This document shows, piece after piece, positions 44,613 to 56,119 of a stretch of 64,000 bases of DNA. The DNA lies in the NCBI GenBank assembly GCA_014529385.2, contig CM043962.1, positions 84,159,621-84,223,620 on the forward strand, read 5' to 3'. The position numbers and the translations under genes were made by a program. The notes under the pieces are model-generated. The model did not search any database and was not told where the DNA came from. It saw only the letters and a list, made by a program, of their open reading frames with translations. Numbering within the stretch: position 1 is the stretch's first letter; every line of letters starts with the position of its first letter. This DNA is from Adiantum capillus-veneris (taxonomy: Eukaryota; Streptophyta; Polypodiopsida; Polypodiales; Pteridaceae).

Positions 44613-46241
44613 TGTAATGGAATTTGCCTTAATATGTGAGAGTAGCGGAATTTAATGAGAGTACTTTCAAGAAATGATTTTGTGAGCATAGCGGGTTGAC
44701 ATAATTGAAGATAGCAACATAATCATAGCAATTAGTTAACTTGGCATAGCCAATACTTTTGCAAGAGAGAGATTTTAGAGAACATGACAACAGTTGAGGA
44801 CCGGATTTATGTGGAGCCGGTCCCCCCTCCAATAGGCATTTGTATTATGATTTCTCCCATAAAGAGAGACTTGTTACAATACAGTCTTTGTGTTCCTTGT
44901 GACCTAGGTGATGCCATGAAGATGGAAGGCTTCATGCATCACAAACATAACATAAACTTGAAGAAAGCTTTAACTATCCCAAGCCTCAGTCCCAAGACCT
45001 CAAACACCTTCGAAGGTGGAGAGAGCTAGCAGGGAATGAGGGTAGGGAAGAGGAAGAAGAAACATTTCGTAGGAGAAAGAATTAGTTCCTCACTTATCAT
45101 ACTCTTGTTGCTAGAATACATAATAGCATAGTAATGAAGAAGAAGGAGATGGCAAGCTTAAGCATTGAAGCATGTCTCTTGGTTGGATTTGCACACCATA
45201 GCCAAGAGTGTTGGTGTAGGCTCTCAACCTCTACTTTCTTAGCGAAGGAGAGGGAGCTCTTGCACTTTGCATAGTACACAATGAGAGTGCTTGTGAGTGT
45301 GTGTGGGTGAGTATACCCCCTAAGAACCCCCCTAGCTTGCTTGGGTCAACCCCCCCTTGTAGCTCATGCTTGAAGCTCATTGGACCCCTCCAAGCCTAGC
45401 CAATCACAAGCAGGAGCCATTACAAGCAACATGGGTAGCCTTGGGACAAGTGTCCCCCTTTCCCCTTTGAGAGAGAGGACTTGATAAATGCAAAATCAAT
45501 TAGATAATTCAAGTAATTTATCATTGGATCCCTTTGAAGCCTAGCCAATAGGCTTCAAGCAACACATGAAGGTAACATGGGTAGGGACCTGACATGTGTC
45601 CTTGCTGCCTCTTCAAGCTGGGGCTTCCCTTGTGAGTGTGAGTGTGTGTTCTCTCTCTCTAATCCCTAGGAAAAGGGCTCGCCCCCCCTCTTGTAGGGAT
45701 TCTTTTGACTTTAGGAGCTCAAGCACCTTAGTCATCAAGCATGACAAAGCACTTGAAGTAGGGGGTGTTCCCACAAGCATCTTCGGCAAGCTTCTCAAGG
45801 CACCTCAAGCACCTTAATCATACACCAAGTCAAGAACCTCAAGCATGGAGCCAGTCAAGCACCTCAAGCATCTTAATCAAGCACCTCAAGCATGACAAGC
45901 ACCTCAAGCAGGACAAGCACCTCAAGCACGACAAGCACCTTGAGCTTGGCCGGGTTCCCACCTCAAGCTCAGCCCTAGCTTACCTAAGGTCAAAGGACTT
46001 TTACACACATTATTGGAGGTCTTCAATGAAGCTAACCCTAAGGTCTTATGCTCCATTGGTTAGCCTTGCTCTTGATAGACCATCTCCCATTTGGGCCCCT
46101 TTACTATTGGCCCCGTGTTGAGATAGATCTACAAGCACATATCTATATCTTAACACTTGTTCCCGTTTATTCTCCCACATTAAGTGATCAATTTAATATG
46201 AGAAAATCATTTGGGTTGGTTAGATATTATATTTTATGACA
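44613..46241 (-). repeat. Shared chromovirus LTR between copies B and C (1,629 bases)
   Basis: Minus-strand TGTCATAAAATATAATATC (46,241) to TTCCATTACA (44,613). It is the 3' LTR of copy C and at the same time the 5' LTR of copy B. Its part 44,613-45,575 has exactly the same length (963 bases) as the truncated LTR at 51,792-52,754; by eye I count about 15 substitutions, roughly 98.5 percent identity. Confidence 0.9.
45720..45955. repeat. Minisatellite inside the LTR
   Basis: Many imperfect copies of a 15-20 base unit around CAAGCACCTCAAGCA. Copy A LTR does not show this expansion. Confidence 0.8.
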
Positions 46242-46257
46242 TTACCTCTCTCTTGAA
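46242..46257 (-). promoter_or_regulatory. Polypurine tract of copy C
   Basis: Minus-strand TTCAAGAGAGAGGTAA directly before the LTR start TGTCATAA. Confidence 0.8.
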
Positions 46258-46601
46258 ATCATAGTCGTCCTCGACTATGAGGTAGAAGAGATAAAGCCTT
46301 AGTTATTAGTCAATCGTACTTAGCGGGTAGAGGATCCCTTTTTTACCCTACGACATCTTTCCAAGATGGATGACTAATCCATTTGGTGCTTGGGAGACAT
46401 AGCTGCCGCAAGCATGTCTGCTCTTTAGTCCATTTCATTCTCCCAAAGTAGAGTGACAAATTCTACTTGGTGTTTGAGAGACGTCGTCATCACAAACATG
46501 ATTGTAAGCATGCATACTGGTTAAATTTGTGCACAATTAAAAAGAGGACTAGTCATATAAGACAAAAATATGAGTCATTTAAAAGAAATTTGTACATTTG
46601 C
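46258..46601 (-). other. Untranslated stretch between pol and PPT of copy C
   Basis: Contains two related blocks with GATGACTAATCCATTTGGTG and TTCTACTTGGTGTTTGAGAG. No coding sequence seen. Confidence 0.5.
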
Positions 46602-48101
46602 TTACTCTAATGTAGCATTGTAAGCATTGACAAGGTTCATACTATCCTTAAGTTGTACTCCTTGCGTCCATCTAACATCTTCAAAAGGATAATTTTTGAA
46701 CTTAATAAGATACCATCGGATTATCTTACCATGTCGTAGTACCTTGTCTTCATGCCGAAGGACAGCTTTGGGTTGTAGCACCTCTTCTTGGTCTTCAACT
46801 TTGGGAGGGTCTTCAATAATTGGTTCAGTTGGTGGCTCTCCTTTGTAGGGCTTAAGTAGGCTTACATGAAAGGCATTGTGTATAAGCCAATGGTTGGGCA
46901 ACTTGAGTTGATAAGCCGTCTCATTAATGGGCTTCAAGATTTGGAAAGGACCATAGTATCTTTTTGCTAGTTTAGCATAATACTTTTGATGGCCCGTAGG
47001 ATTTTTGCCCGTCGTTTGCCTTAATCGAGCCTTAGGAAACTTGAGTAAGACCCAATCATTTTCTTTGAACATTAAGGCTCTTCTGTGCTTATCAGCAGCA
47101 TCTTTTTGCCTTTGTTGAGAGATGGCTATAGCCTCCCTAATCTTTTGAAAAGATTCTTGTAGGTCACAGCTATACTCATCGGCGGAGAAGATCTTCCCAT
47201 GTACTTTGAGTAGCAAGGGACTTTTAGGTCTTCCCTCTATGATCTCGAAAGGTGCTTTTCCCGTAGAAGTATGTACAGTATTATTGTAGGCATACTCTAC
47301 TAGAGGTAAATACTTTTCCCATTGTGAGCGTTGATCTACTTCGGTAACATAAGTCTTGAGTAGATCGAGTATCATAAGATTGGCTATCTCACTTTGGCTA
47401 TCCGTTTGTGGGTGATAGGCCGAAGAGAAATTCAATCTTGTTCCTAGATTTTCAAAGAGACCTTTCCAGAAATTACTTGTCATTCTAGGATCTCTATCCA
47501 ACACGATGGATGTGGGTAATCCATGGTGTTTGAAAATCTGAGATACGAAGAGAGTTTCCATTTGATGTGCCTGAATAGTCTTTTTGACAGGAATAAAATG
47601 TGCTTGCTTGCTAAACCTGTCGACTATTGTCCATATTCCTGTATTCCCATGGATAGACTTGGGTAATCCAAAGATGAAATCCATGGATATACTCTCCCAT
47701 GGTGAATTTGGAATAGGCAATGGCTGGAGTAATCCAGGTTGCTTCCCTCTATCATACTTGGTCTTTTGGCATACTACACATTTTCAAACATACTCTTGTA
47801 TGTCCACTTTCATGGTAGGCCAATAGAAATACGTCTCTACTCCTCAGAGAGTAGGTTGAATACCTCTATGCCCTGCATTTGGAGGAGCATGGGATTCATA
47901 GATAACCTTCTCACGAAGGGAATGGGTAACACATAGCCTATTGCCGTGGAGAAGATAACCATCCTGCAAGGTGAATGGTTCCTCTTTCCTCCCCAAAGCA
48001 AGGGCTGACATTATGTCTCTAAAGTCAGGGTTAGTAGCATACTCATCTATCATAGAGGATAGATCATTGTGAGTAGCTATAGACACCGCATTTACTTTTG
48101 G
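46602..48101 (-). pseudogene. Copy C integrase with chromodomain-like end
   Basis: From 48,101 down: VNAVSIATHNDLSSMIDEYA, HAPPNAGHRG and, after two TGA stops, KCVVCQKTKYD (zinc domain). The open frame 47,720-46,602 holds SMDFIFGLPK (first Asp), IVLDRDPRM (second Asp; usually VSDRD), HPQTDSQSEIAN (Glu; usually DGQSE), then VLLKFPKARLRQTTGK, AFHVSLLKPYKGE and a chromodomain-like end (IIRWYLIKFKNYPFEDVRW). The only stops are three TGA codons at about 48,102, 47,847 and 47,785. Otherwise the protein is well preserved. Confidence 0.9.
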
Positions 48102-49925
48102 TCATCGTGAAAGTGCATCGGCAACTTGATTGTGCTTACCAGCTATGTGAGCAATATGGAAATTAAATTGCGAAAGAAAATTTGCCCACCTCATTTGTTT
48201 GTCGAAAAGTTTGGTTTGCGTCATGAAATACTTGAGACTTTGGTGGTCGGTTTGTAGGATAAATGGAGTCCCCAATAGGTAGTGCTTCCATGTATCTAGG
48301 GCATGTAGAACAGCTAAAAGCTCTTTCTCATAAATGCCCAAGACTCGTTCATCACTAATGAGCCTTCGGCTCTCATATGCTATGGCATGCCCTTCTTGAA
48401 GCAAAACCGCTCCAAGGCAATCACCACACGCATCACATTGGACCTCAAATGGCTTTGAGAGATCCGGAAGCACGAGGACTGGTTGGGAAGTAAGCTTCTC
48501 TTTGAGTTTTTCAAAAGCATTTTGCTCCTTAGCAGTCCATACAAACTTAACGTTCTTCTTTGTTAAGTCGTGAAGTGGTCCTGCTACTTGAGAGAATTTT
48601 GCTATGAAGCGTCTATAGTATGCACACATACCAATAAAGCTTCTTAGCTCATGTAGATTCCTTGGGTTAGGCCATGATTTTATTACCTCTAACTTTGATG
48701 GATCCATACAAATACCATCGTGAGAGATAATATGACCTAGATATTGAATCTCTTGAAGGAAGAATTCACTTTTCTTTTGGTTGAGAAAAAGTTTGTTTTC
48801 CCTCAAGGCTTGAAAAATCACTTGGAGATGTTGCTTATGTTCCTCCAAAGATTTGGAGTAGATGATGATATCATCAAAGAACACTCCAGTGAATTTACGA
48901 TATGGTCTGAAAATTTTCTCCATGAGACGATTGAAAGTAGCTGGTGCATTATTCAAGCCAAAAGGCATGACTAGATATTCATAAAGACCAAATGTTGTGC
49001 GAAACGCGGTCTTTAGGATAGCTTCATCCACTATCCTTATTTGATGATAGCCACTCTTAAGGTCAATCCTACTGAAGTAGGTAGAGCCTTGTAGCTTATC
49101 AAACAGATCTTGTACCCGAGGCACGGGAAATCTATTTTTGATAGTGATATGGTTTAGTGCTCGATAGTCCACACACATACGGTATGTACCATCTTTCTTT
49201 TGCACTAAAAGGACTGGAGAACAAAAGGGAGAGGAACTAGGCCTCACCATCCCTTTGTCTACCAATTCCTGTACTTGCCTCATAATCTCCTCTTGTTGAG
49301 CTTGTGAGACTCGATAAGGAGGTTTGTTAGGCGGTGAGCTTCCTGGAAGGAGCTCAATACGATGGTCATCATCCCCTCGTTTTGGAGGTAGGTCCATAGG
49401 GATATCATCGATGAACACATCTTGGAATCCTTTTAGAAAAGTAGACAAGTCTAACTCTTCTTGATTCCTATCATTTTCATTTGATGAAACATTATTAGCT
49501 TTTAGAGACTCTTTGACATAAATCATGTACGCAGAAACTGAGCTCTTCATTGATTTATCAAAAGAAAGAGGATTTACAAGTGGAATAGTGCGACCACGCT
49601 CACTAGCATCTATATACATGTTCTTTCCCCTGTAGGTGAAGTAAATTCTCCTTTCAGGGAACTTCATGTTGGTAGCCATGCGATCAAACCATGGTGCCCC
49701 TAGGATAACATCCTGATGTTGGAGAGGAGAGATGAAGAAATCTTCTTTGTCAACATAGCTTTGGACATGAAGCCTCAACTTCCCAATCAAGGGAGTAACG
49801 GAGGCTTGTTGTCCCTTGAAAAATACATCAGCTGTTACTATATCTCCCATCTCAAAAGCTTGAATGCCCAACTTGGTGGCCAACTCTATTGATATGAAGT
49901 TGAGAGTAGAGCCAGGGTCAAACAA
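48102..49925 (-). CDS. Copy C protease, reverse transcriptase and RNase H (607 codons open)
   Basis: Residues 1-25 are the protease active site, but it reads FDPGSTLNFIS, with Pro where DSG or DTG is normal; the catalytic Asp is kept. Residues 95-190 are the protease end and linker. RT follows: [70 protein letters not shown], and FFDDIIIYSK with the FDD box. RNase H: VQCDACGDCLGAVLLQ, YEKELLAVLHALDTWKHYLL, HNQVADALSR. It ends at a TGA replacing the Trp seen in copy A. The upstream gag is in a different frame. Confidence 0.92.
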   Translation of the reverse strand: MFDPGSTLNFISIELATKLGIQAFEMGDIVTADVFFKGQQASVTPLIGKLRLHVQSYVDKEDFFISPLQHQDVILGAPWFDRMATNMKFPERRIYFTYRGKNMYIDASERGRTIPLVNPLSFDKSMKSSVSAYMIYVKESLKANNVSSNENDRNQEELDLSTFLKGFQDVFIDDIPMDLPPKRGDDDHRIELLPGSSPPNKPPYRVSQAQQEEIMRQVQELVDKGMVRPSSSPFCSPVLLVQKKDGTYRMCVDYRALNHITIKNRFPVPRVQDLFDKLQGSTYFSRIDLKSGYHQIRIVDEAILKTAFRTTFGLYEYLVMPFGLNNAPATFNRLMEKIFRPYRKFTGVFFDDIIIYSKSLEEHKQHLQVIFQALRENKLFLNQKKSEFFLQEIQYLGHIISHDGICMDPSKLEVIKSWPNPRNLHELRSFIGMCAYYRRFIAKFSQVAGPLHDLTKKNVKFVWTAKEQNAFEKLKEKLTSQPVLVLPDLSKPFEVQCDACGDCLGAVLLQEGHAIAYESRRLISDERVLGIYEKELLAVLHALDTWKHYLLGTPFILQTDHQSLKYFMTQTKLFDKQMRWANFLSQFNFHIAHIAGKHNQVADALSR

Positions 49926-51419
49926 AATGAAGGCATCATGCTCTCTTACCTTTCTCCAAGCATAGGAGAGTGATGATCCTTTGCAATGAGCATCCTCTTT
50001 TGGAGCTTCGATGGTGGAAGCCCTAGGAGTCTCATTGCGAGTATTCTTCTTGGGGCAAGAACGATAGCCATGTCCTTGCTCCCCACACTTGAAACATTTA
50101 TGGTCGTTGCGAAAAACTTCAAGCTCTTCAGGAGAGAGTTTTTTTTACCTTTGTAAACTCCCTTCTCCTTGGACCGATTGTTGTTGTTTGTGGAAGTGCC
50201 TTGGGAATTATTTTGAGCATTGGATTTCCCCTTTGCATCATTTTTATCTTTGTTTTCCATGGGCTTGACATTACGTCTAGCCCCTTGATGGAAATTGATG
50301 CGTGAAGCAACCATGGTGTGGTGGATTACTTTGGTAATAGTACCGGGCCGTTGAGAGTTGATGTATTCGGCCATCTCTTCAGGTAATCCCGCACAGACCT
50401 GCTGTCTTTGCTCGGCAAAGTCTATCTTTTGAAAGACAGTAGCTTTGCGATGTAAATCCCAAAACTTGTCTACATACTTGTTGATAGACTCATGAGAGAG
50501 AAGCTTCAAGCAGTGCCATTCGGTAAGAACTTTATCTTTAGTATCACTTGGAAGAAATTGCTTCATGATGGAAACTCGTAGAGTTTTCCATGTCTTTGGG
50601 GCTTCTCCATTGCCACGAAGGCTAGCCCACCATTGACGAGCTGATTTTTGGAAGTGCATAGCTACATGGCATAGCTTGGAGGACTCTGTGAAGCCCTCGT
50701 CCCCAAAGGCCGCATCAAATTGCTGGATGAAGGCCAACACTTTGTCAGTAGCACCAAAGGTGCCATCGTAGGTGAGAAAAGAGATACTCTTTCCTCCCTC
50801 CTTGAACTTCTTTAGCTTTTGTGACCTTCGCCATGCAGGAAATGATTTGCGATGTCCTCCCCTCTTGTATTCTCTAGGAGAATAGCCATAACTTTCATCG
50901 ATAAGGAGGAAGGTGAAGAAGAAGGAGAAAAGGGTGACCTCTTCCTAGCCCTTTTCTTCTTTTGTTTCCTCTCTTGCCTTTCAGAGTGATGAGGAGAAGG
51001 ACTATAGGTTGTTCTTTTCCTCTGGGAGGAGTAGGCGATCGTCTAGACCGCCGTCTTCGTGGAGCCACATCTTCAGAAGAACTTAGACTGTCATTGATTT
51101 CTTTCTCTTTGGATTCCTCCTCTCGAATGGGAGAGAGTCTTCTTTTGGGGGTCTCTTCAAGAGGCCTCCTAAGCTCCCTCTCCTCTGGGAGAGGAAGGGA
51201 AATTCCATAAGCACGAAGTTGTTGAGTAACTTCGGCTTGCAAAACGGGGTTGCCCATAGCTTGTTGCAACCTAGTGACGAGATAATTCACAAACATGGGA
51301 GCATCATCATTAGCACCTTCATGTGCAAAATCAAAGCTATCAATGTTCATTCTACTCTCTTGACTATTGTCAGCCATGTTAACAAAATTTATGTTTATAC
51401 TTAGTGTATGCTTTGGCAA
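49926..51419 (-). pseudogene. Copy C gag with intact CCHC knuckle
   Basis: MADNSQESRMNIDSF at 51,377 is a better start than the upstream CTG/ATG codons. The N-terminal part (to 50,895) ends in an Arg/Ser-rich region and a frameshift near 50,960. The capsid core lies at 50,740-50,330 (HFQKSARQWWASLRGN, HESINKYVDKFWDLHRK, RQQVCAGLPEEMAEYI). After an Asn/Lys-rich linker a one-base shift in a run of T near 50,145 precedes the knuckle CFKCGEQGHGYRSC (50,093-50,052), which keeps all four ligands. It continues toward the protease at 49,925. Confidence 0.85.
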
Positions 51420-51791
51420 TACAAAACCTTAGTTGCCACTCCTCTTAGCCTTTGAAAATAGGCTCTTAAGTATCTACACCCACGGCTCAAAGTGGTTAAT
51501 TATAGAGAGTAGAGGAGTAGGTCTAACATAGCGGAATTGCCAAGGGCTAGCTCCTTTCGGACTTCTTATGGCTCAATAATGGTAAATCCATAGGCAAGTC
51601 TAAAAAGACTCCATTATTAAGTCCAAAGCTCCCGAGGTGTGCACCATCCCCCACATAGTGGGCTTAACAAAACCGATATTAGATCCCAGTTCCACTTACT
51701 CTATTATAATTAACAACATCAACCATTTATAGGCTACTTAAGGACCTCTCTTCTTAAGCAAGAAAAGAGAAACCAAATGCTCTGATACCAA
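51420..51791 (-). promoter_or_regulatory. Leader and tRNA-Met primer binding site, copy C
   Basis: Leader matching 44,241-44,612. Minus-strand TGGTATCAGAGC at 51,790-51,779, one base from the LTR. Confidence 0.88.
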
Positions 51792-52754
51792 TGTAATGGA
51801 ATTTGCCTTAATATGTGAGAGTAGCGGAATTTAATGAGAGTACTTTCAAGAAATGATTTTGTGAGCATAGCGGGTTGACATAATTGAAGATAGCAACATA
51901 ATCATAGCAATTAGTTAACTTGGCATAGACAATACTTTTGCAAGAGAGAGAGTTTAGAGAACATGACAACAGTTGAGGACCGGATTTATGTGGAGCCGGT
52001 CCCCCCTCCAATAGGCATTTGTATTATGATTTCTCCCATAAAGAGAGACTTGTTACAATACAGTCTTTGTGTTCCTTGTGACCTAGGTGATGCCATGAAT
52101 ATGGAAGGCTTCATGCATCACAAACATAACATAAACTTGAAGAAAGCTTTAACTATCCCAAGCCTCAGTCCCAAGACCTCAAACACCTTCGAAGGTGGAG
52201 AGAGCTAGCAGGGAATGAGGGTAGGGAAGAGGAAGAAGAAACATTTCGTAGGAGAAAGAATTAGTTCCTCACTTATCATACTCTTGTTGCTAGCATACAT
52301 AATAGCATAGTAATGAAGACGAAGGAGATGGCAAGCTTAATCATTGAAGCATGGCTCTTGGTTGGATTTGCACTCCATAGCCAAGAGTGTTGGTGTAGGC
52401 TCTCAACCTCTACTTGCTTAGCGAAGGAGAGGGAGCTCTTGCACTTTGCATAGTACACAATGAGAGTGCTTGTGAGTGTGTGTGGGTGAGTATACCCCCT
52501 AAGCACCCCCCTAGCTTGCTTGGGTCGACCCCCCCTTGTAGCTCATGCTTGAAGCTCATTGGACCCCTCCAGGCCTAGCCAATCACAAGTAGGAGCCATT
52601 ACAAGCAACATGGGTAGCCTTGGGACAAGTGTCCCCCTTTCCCCTTTGAGAGAGAGGACTTGATAAATGCAAAATCAATTAGATAATTCAAGTAATTTAT
52701 CATTGGACCCCTTTGAAGCCTAGCCAATAGGCTTCAAGCAACACATGAAGGTAA
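51792..52754 (-). repeat. Copy C 5' LTR, truncated
   Basis: Matches 44,613-45,575 base for base in length. Similarity ends sharply at GAAGGTAA (52,747-52,754), after which unrelated sequence of candidate gene Y begins; the first 660 or so bases of the LTR (its U3 side) are missing. Confidence 0.9.
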
Positions 52755-54205
52755 GATCTATGTGTGTCATGACCTTGCCACAAAATCCAATGCCAAAAGT
52801 GGCAATTGCAAGTGATTTTTTCACCAGAATAATTACATGGGATGTTTGAGGGATGGTGGCTAAGCATAGGAGTTTACTTTCCGCCTTAAGCACCCACAAA
52901 ACAATATGGCCATTCGGGGAGAAACCCTTGTGTATGATGCACACATCCTGCATTGGGAGTTTGTTGATGTAGTGTGCTAGGACTGCATGAGGCCCAAATA
53001 CTGTGCGCTCTCCTCCCTTCTGGCTAGCCCACAGGTCCATGTCCAAAACATCTTGCCAAAATGTAATTAACCAAAAGAAAATAAGAAAGGTTGAATTATC
53101 AACGTAGAAGATGCTTAGTATTACCTCTTGTTGCTTATCCTCATCATCCATAGTTGGTATGGCTTCTAGGTTGATAGAGGATTTTCTCTCATCAACCTTA
53201 CAGGGGCTCTATGAACTAGGTGAATTGGGGAAGATATGAGTTTGGTTGGCAGCAACCCTGTCTTGTGTGGCAATGAACTCCTTGTCCATGACTCTGCTCT
53301 GCAGTGAGAATATCCGCTATCACTTGTGCAATTGTGTCAGCGGCACAATCCCCTAATGGACGCAGCTTGTCATCTGTAGCTTCGAGTGTAGGATAAAGGG
53401 GAAACTCCATCTTGGTGCATATGAGGCTAAGACACTCATCTAGTCGGACACCACAATCCTTTTCCAGATCATGTAAGACTAAATATTCTTCATCTTCTAT
53501 AATTACGTTGTTGAGACGGCTAATCTCCACTTTGGGAATTGCAGCAGGATCATGGCTCTCAGGGTCTGGCACCTCGGAGGTGCTAGCAATTTGCTCTCTC
53601 ACTGCAACTGCTTCTTCCAAACCGTGGGGATGTTTGGCAGCTTGCAGTCTTCGCTCACTTTGGACATCTATAGGGGCGGGCTTGGGTCCGGGCAACACCC
53701 CATCCACTTCCAGATGCGGGATCTCCATCTCCTCCAAGGGAGGGCTCCTCATTGACAAGGAATAAGAGAGTGGCAGTGTTGGACGAGAAAGATTCCCAAT
53801 TTTGTGCTTCTTGAAGGAGTCTACAACTTCCTTTGTCACTTGGCGGAAGTGGTTTGCCTCTTTTGCAATCGCCTCAAAGCGGGCTAGTCTCTTTGAAAAT
53901 GCAGTGTCGCCCTTGTGGATGTAGCAAAGCAGATCACATGGCGACCACAACATGGCAATGTCTTCAAAGTTCACAACATACTTGAGTATACTCACATGCA
54001 TATACTCTATGATGTCGTGAAAAGTTTCATTGTGGAGTTGCATGGTTTTTTGTAAATCCACTGTGCGGATAAACAAGTCGTGAAGATCATTGCATCCAAC
54101 ATATTCGATGTCCTCTAAGAAAAGAAGAAACCGTGAAACGGAGGTGTATGGCTCTTTCGACGTTGTTGCTGCATGGGAGGAGGATGCGCTAGCATGTGCT
54201 TCCAT
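52755..54205 (-). CDS. Candidate gene Y, unknown protein, 3' end cut by a chromovirus LTR
   Basis: A 329-codon frame (54,205-53,216) begins MEAHASASSSHAATTSKE in a reasonable start context (CCATGG). It encodes an acidic protein with helix-rich blocks (HDLFIRTVDLQKTMQLHNET, FEAIAKEANHFRQVTKEVVD) and a Pro/Glu-rich middle (EEMEIPHLEVDGVLPGPKP). I recognise no domain. Further minus-strand coding continues at 53,151-52,755 (MDDEDKQQE, DLWASQKGGERTVFGPHAVL, MQDVCIIHKGFSPNGHIVLW) and then runs into LTR sequence, so the 3' end is lost or replaced. An intron of about 66 bases could start at GAGGTAATA near 53,118. The join between the two parts is not resolved. Either a host gene or an unfamiliar element gene is possible. 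Confidence 0.45.
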
Positions 54206-54208
54206 GGA

Positions 54209-54412
<204 letters not shown>

Positions 54413-54465
54413 TTTCTCTCTGTCTCACTCCCAAGTGTTGACAAAAAAATAAGAAGCCCCCTCCC

Positions 54466-54476
54466 CTTTATATACA
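54466..54476 (-). promoter_or_regulatory. TATA box upstream of gene Y
   Basis: Minus-strand GTGTATATAAAGGGGAGG around 54,476-54,460. A start site about 30 bases on would place the whole CA/GA tract in the 5' leader. The 260-base distance to the ATG is normal for plants. Confidence 0.55.
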
Positions 54477-54729
54477 CTCGCCCCTTTAGCCACCCCACCA
54501 CGGTCCGCTGCAGAAAAAGATACTATCCCAAAGCTCTTTTATATACATACAAACACACATGGGTGCGCACACAAACATCCAAACAAAATCTAAAAAACTT
54601 AATCAATGAAGTTGATACTATAACCACAAAAAAGTTTTGAATTTCCATTAAACAGAATGCTTTACAACGTGGCATTAGAGACAGTTACATTGATCTATCA
54701 TATCAACTTAAAGATAGTGCGCCACGAAC

Positions 54730-56038
54730 CCTCCACTCCTCTTACACTTTCATGGTTGCCTCTATCAAGACTCTATTCACCTACCAATCTCAAACAAAAA
54801 AAATATTTTAATAAGACTAACAACTGGCACATGTAGACATCATATAAATGAAACTGACCTTTCTTCGATTGAGACAAAAGTAAGCATCTTTGATTTCTTC
54901 GTAGCCCAAGATAATCAAGTGTTCTCGTATGTTGGTGAGTGTCGAGTGTTCACTAACTTGCACAATCTTAGAAACACCATTTGACAAAGTAATGGGCATG
55001 TCCAAATGTCACAAAATTAGCAACACTAGATTGTAAGGGTATCCACTTTCCACTCTTACACATCCAACACTCATAGTAGAAATGTAGGTACAAAGTAGCG
55101 CACACTTTCAAATATCGTATCTCTATACCTGAAGCCCCCACCTTACACTTGTATTTATCTCCTTGGTGCACTCCCTCAACCATTCCCAATTATCTCCAAA
55201 TACTGGTTTTAGTGCTTCATACATAGCATTCTTGCTACAAAACATAGTAGGTGTGACACTAAATGGCACTGTCTTGAAGATGTGTACAAAAACATGCACA
55301 GGGCAGCACCAACTAAGCCCTACTAATCTGGAAGCCTTTCCAAATTTTAATGAGGAGAAAATATCGGAAAGCATCTTCTCCTTCACTGAGAAGAGTGACC
55401 ATGCATCAGATTATGGCCATTCCAAGGTCAGTAATGAAGGTTTGTCAACAACAATGATCTTACCATATCCATCCTTCAAGGCCGGTACTACATATGTGTG
55501 TGAGTAGAAAAAGATTTTGAGTTGCAACAGAATCAAAGGTGGCAAGTTCTGAAACATCATAACACCAATGTTGGCATGAAGAACGTTGAAAATTCCTATG
55601 AGACTCTTGATTGGTTGTTCCCCAACAAAATCAAATGGGAATATATCTATGACAACACCAAAAACTATCAAGTCAAAAACAAATAACAAGCGTTTACAAT
55701 CAACAACCAAAAATGTTTTACGACTTACAATGTATTTGAAAATCTCTTGAGCTTCCATTCCTCAAGCGCATGGAACACCAAGAGTACACGTGTTGAACAA
55801 TGGCCACTGTGCTATTGACTCTATGGTCCTTGAAACCAAGAAGTCTCCCCTTCCAATGTTCGTTGAGGTTGGCACAGTTTCGAACTCGATGAGGCTCGAT
55901 AGCTGCAGGTTGCATGAAGATCCAAGATCCTTTAGAAAATACTTGCGGCACGCATTTTCCATCAAAATCCCTAGTGTTATACAAGCAAACCGCCTCTATC
56001 TCATCCTTTGGCTTCCTTGAAGTGGAGGGGATTGACAT
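54730..56038 (-). CDS. Candidate gene X: multi-exon gene of unknown function
   Basis: Start ATG at 56,038 in a good context (ACCATG). Exon 1 (56,038-55,729) encodes MSIPSTSRKPKDEIEAVCLY and NCANLNEHWKGRLLGFKDHR. A 64-base intron (55,728-55,665, GTAAGT...GATAG) and a 78-base intron (55,463-55,386, GTAAGA...TCTCAG) each join frames that stay open only when spliced; the second removes an in-frame TAA. Exon 3 ends near 55,140 at AGTGTAAGG or CAGGTATAG. A later exon (about 55,000-54,857) reads MPITLSNGVSKIVQVSEHST and YFCLNRRKV, vaguely ubiquitin-like, followed by donor GTCAGT and an acceptor GGTAG at about 54,777, then 12 codons to TAA. The exon 3-4 join is unresolved. No known family is recognised. 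Confidence 0.5.
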
Positions 56039-56119
56039 GGTAGCACCAGAAGAAGAAGAACTGTGGTGCTAGAGAGAGAGTCCTGTTGCTTCAGGAATGA
56101 AACGAGAAGGAATGGTTGA

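Noticed and set aside
48744-48974. Plus-strand frame opposite the copy C RT
   Set aside because: Shadow of the RT on the minus strand.
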